Position numbers and translations under genes: made by a program. This document shows positions 4,511-5,640 of a stretch of 5,640 nucleotides of DNA, in pieces. The notes under the pieces were generated by a model. The model did not search any database, was not told the origin of the DNA, and saw nothing but the letters and a program-made list of their open reading frames with translations. The stretch covers positions 1 to 5,640 of the forward strand of contig DDSR01000211.1 in the NCBI GenBank assembly GCA_002343455.1, in the 5' to 3' direction. The first letter of the stretch is position 1. The number at the start of each line of letters is the position of its first letter. The DNA is from Deltaproteobacteria bacterium UBA2385. GTDB taxonomy: Bacteria; Myxococcota_A; UBA796; UBA2385.

Positions 4511-5640
4511 CGTCCTCCGAACGACCTGCCCGGCTTCACCTTTGTCTTCAACGGCGAGGAGGTCCGGCCCATGTTCAGCCGGCGCGGCGGCTCCCGCGTC
4601 GCCGTGGACGGCCCCTGGGGCGAGGGCACGTCCGCCGCAGTCAAGGCGTACCGCCGCCCGCCCGGGGATCGTGGCGGGGCCTGGTACCTGCGCCTCAACG
4701 GGCTGTTCCAGGTCAAGTTCCCCGCCCAGCGCGGCAACCTCAAGGCCGACGTGGTGATCGACCTGACCACCACCGTCCGCCCCGGCCAGCGCGGCTACCC
4801 CTTCAACGCCGCCCGGGACAGCCTCCAGGACCGCGCCGCGTGGACCTTCGCCGACCTGGTCGAGGAGGTCGAGAAGGAGTCGGAGTCGGTCGGCGCCTCG
4901 GAGGACGACGAGTTCATCGACCCCGAGGGCGACGACGACAGCGAGGGCACCGGCGCCGAGATCGCCGCGCAGATGGCCGACGCCTTCGCCGACGCCGACG
5001 TGCGCCGGGCCATCGCCGAGGCGGCCGGGGGCATCCTCGACTTCTACGGGGAGCAGGCCAAGTACGCCGGGGTCGAGGAGCCCGTGGCATCGGCCGCCCC
5101 ACGCGGCACCAAGGCCGGCCCCGCCGACGAGGATCCGCGGCGGGGCTGGGTGCTGCCCGCTGGCATCGCCGCCGCACGCACCCAGGTCGAGCCGGACATC
5201 GAGGCCCCCTCCGACGTGGCTGCCGCCCGGGTGCTGCGCGCCGTGCTCACCGAGGCCGACGAGGCGGGCCGGGCCACCGGCGGCGCGCGGGCCGTCGTCG
5301 TCACCGAGGAGGTGGACCAGGCCCTGCGCCGCGCCGAGGTCGGCCAGCAGCTCGACGGCTGGCAGACCTGCGCCGTCGAGGCCGCCATCGAGCGCGCCGC
5401 CGAGGCCGCCCTCGCCCCCGGCGGCGGCGGGCTGCTCCAGGCCGTCGCCGTCTCCAAGGCCCACGGCGCCCTGGACGCGCTCACCCCGAGCTGGGCCCAG
5501 GCCCTGGATCGCGCCGTCGGGCGCCGCGCCCGCAACCCCTTCGGCCGCTTCGCCGGCCTGTTGTCGATGCTCCAAACCCGCGCCCATTCGCTGCAATCCG
5601 CGCCTCGTGATCGCACGCTGCGGCAGCGCGGTCTGCACCA
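4511..5640 (+). CDS. Hsp90/GHKL-like ATPase fragment, 5'-truncated
   Basis: An open frame with strongly G/C-ending codons that has no start codon of its own. The frame opens after a TGA at 4481-4483, the convincing coding starts at about 4511, and the first ATG is internal at 4571. It reads RPPNDLPGFTFVFNGEEVRP, then a WYLRLNGLFQVKF strand (4682-4720) and RPGQRGYPFNAARDSL (4778-4825). I associate this pattern with the middle domain of Hsp90-like GHKL ATPases, from memory of the family. The N-terminal ATP-binding domain is missing. An acidic Ser/Asp/Glu linker follows (about 4877-4945), then a long Ala/Glu-rich helical part, and NPFGRFAG (about 5537-5560). From about 5559 codons ending in A or T become frequent, so the last ~80 nt may not be native coding. 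The frame is still open at the window end. A truncated protein without the nucleotide pocket should have no ATPase activity. Confidence 0.55.

Noticed and set aside
4475..5638. Long open frame of 387 codons on the minus strand
   Set aside because: It mirrors the GC-rich coding frame on the + strand. Its protein is Gly/Ala/Leu-rich and low in complexity, without family motifs, as is usual for antisense frames in DNA of this composition.

Overview
The window is a mosaic. Two very GC-rich coding blocks (positions 1 to about 1682, and about 4505 to 5558) enclose a roughly 2.8 kb block of lower GC and much more relaxed codon use. By hand count, sample 60-base lines give 45/60 G+C at 1381-1440 and 44/60 at 4801-4860 in the flanks, against 37/60 at 4021-4080, 25/60 at 3601-3660 and 26/60 at 4441-4500 in the middle block. 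All supported genes read on the + strand. A high-GC bacterium is clear. A myxobacterium-like (Myxococcota) source is plausible because of the Cys-rich, membrane-anchored protein with a carboxypeptidase-regulatory-like fold, but the sequence does not prove it.

Left block (1-1682): three tightly packed genes with overlapping stop/start codons. They are a 321-aa protein of unknown function with a charged helical N-terminus, a 179-aa exported M23 (LytM-type) peptidase with a complete zinc site, and the first ~59 codons of an N-acetylmuramoyl-L-alanine amidase. The last is cut off before its C-terminal zinc/active-site part. Two cell-wall hydrolases in a row suggest a phage, conjugative element or plasmid module, which is an inference.

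Middle block (about 1683-4504): a self-contained three-gene operon. It has its own leader with a cluster of palindromes (1723-1740), good ribosome-binding sites for the first two genes, and a GTG start 2 nt after the preceding stop for the third. The products are a 139-aa probable beta-sandwich protein, a 132-aa protein with a Gly-rich linker and a 10-cysteine tail, and a 554-aa membrane-anchored, 20-cysteine protein with a carboxypeptidase-regulatory-like beta-sandwich. No transposase, integrase or other mobility gene is visible. Between the last stop and the right junction lies a spacer that folds into a long imperfect stem (4397-4413 with 4480-4496) enclosing a second stem, bounded by GTTA direct repeats.

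Right block (about 4505-5558): a long open frame without its natural start, resembling the middle and C-terminal part of an Hsp90/GHKL-type ATPase; the ATP-binding N-terminus is absent. Codon use changes again near 5559, so the true reading may end there.

The two flanking gene fragments belong to different families. The middle block is therefore not a simple clean insertion into one gene: either it replaced native DNA, or the window contains assembly or amplification chimeras. The best candidate for something undescribed is the three-gene Cys-rich module together with the structured element at its right end.
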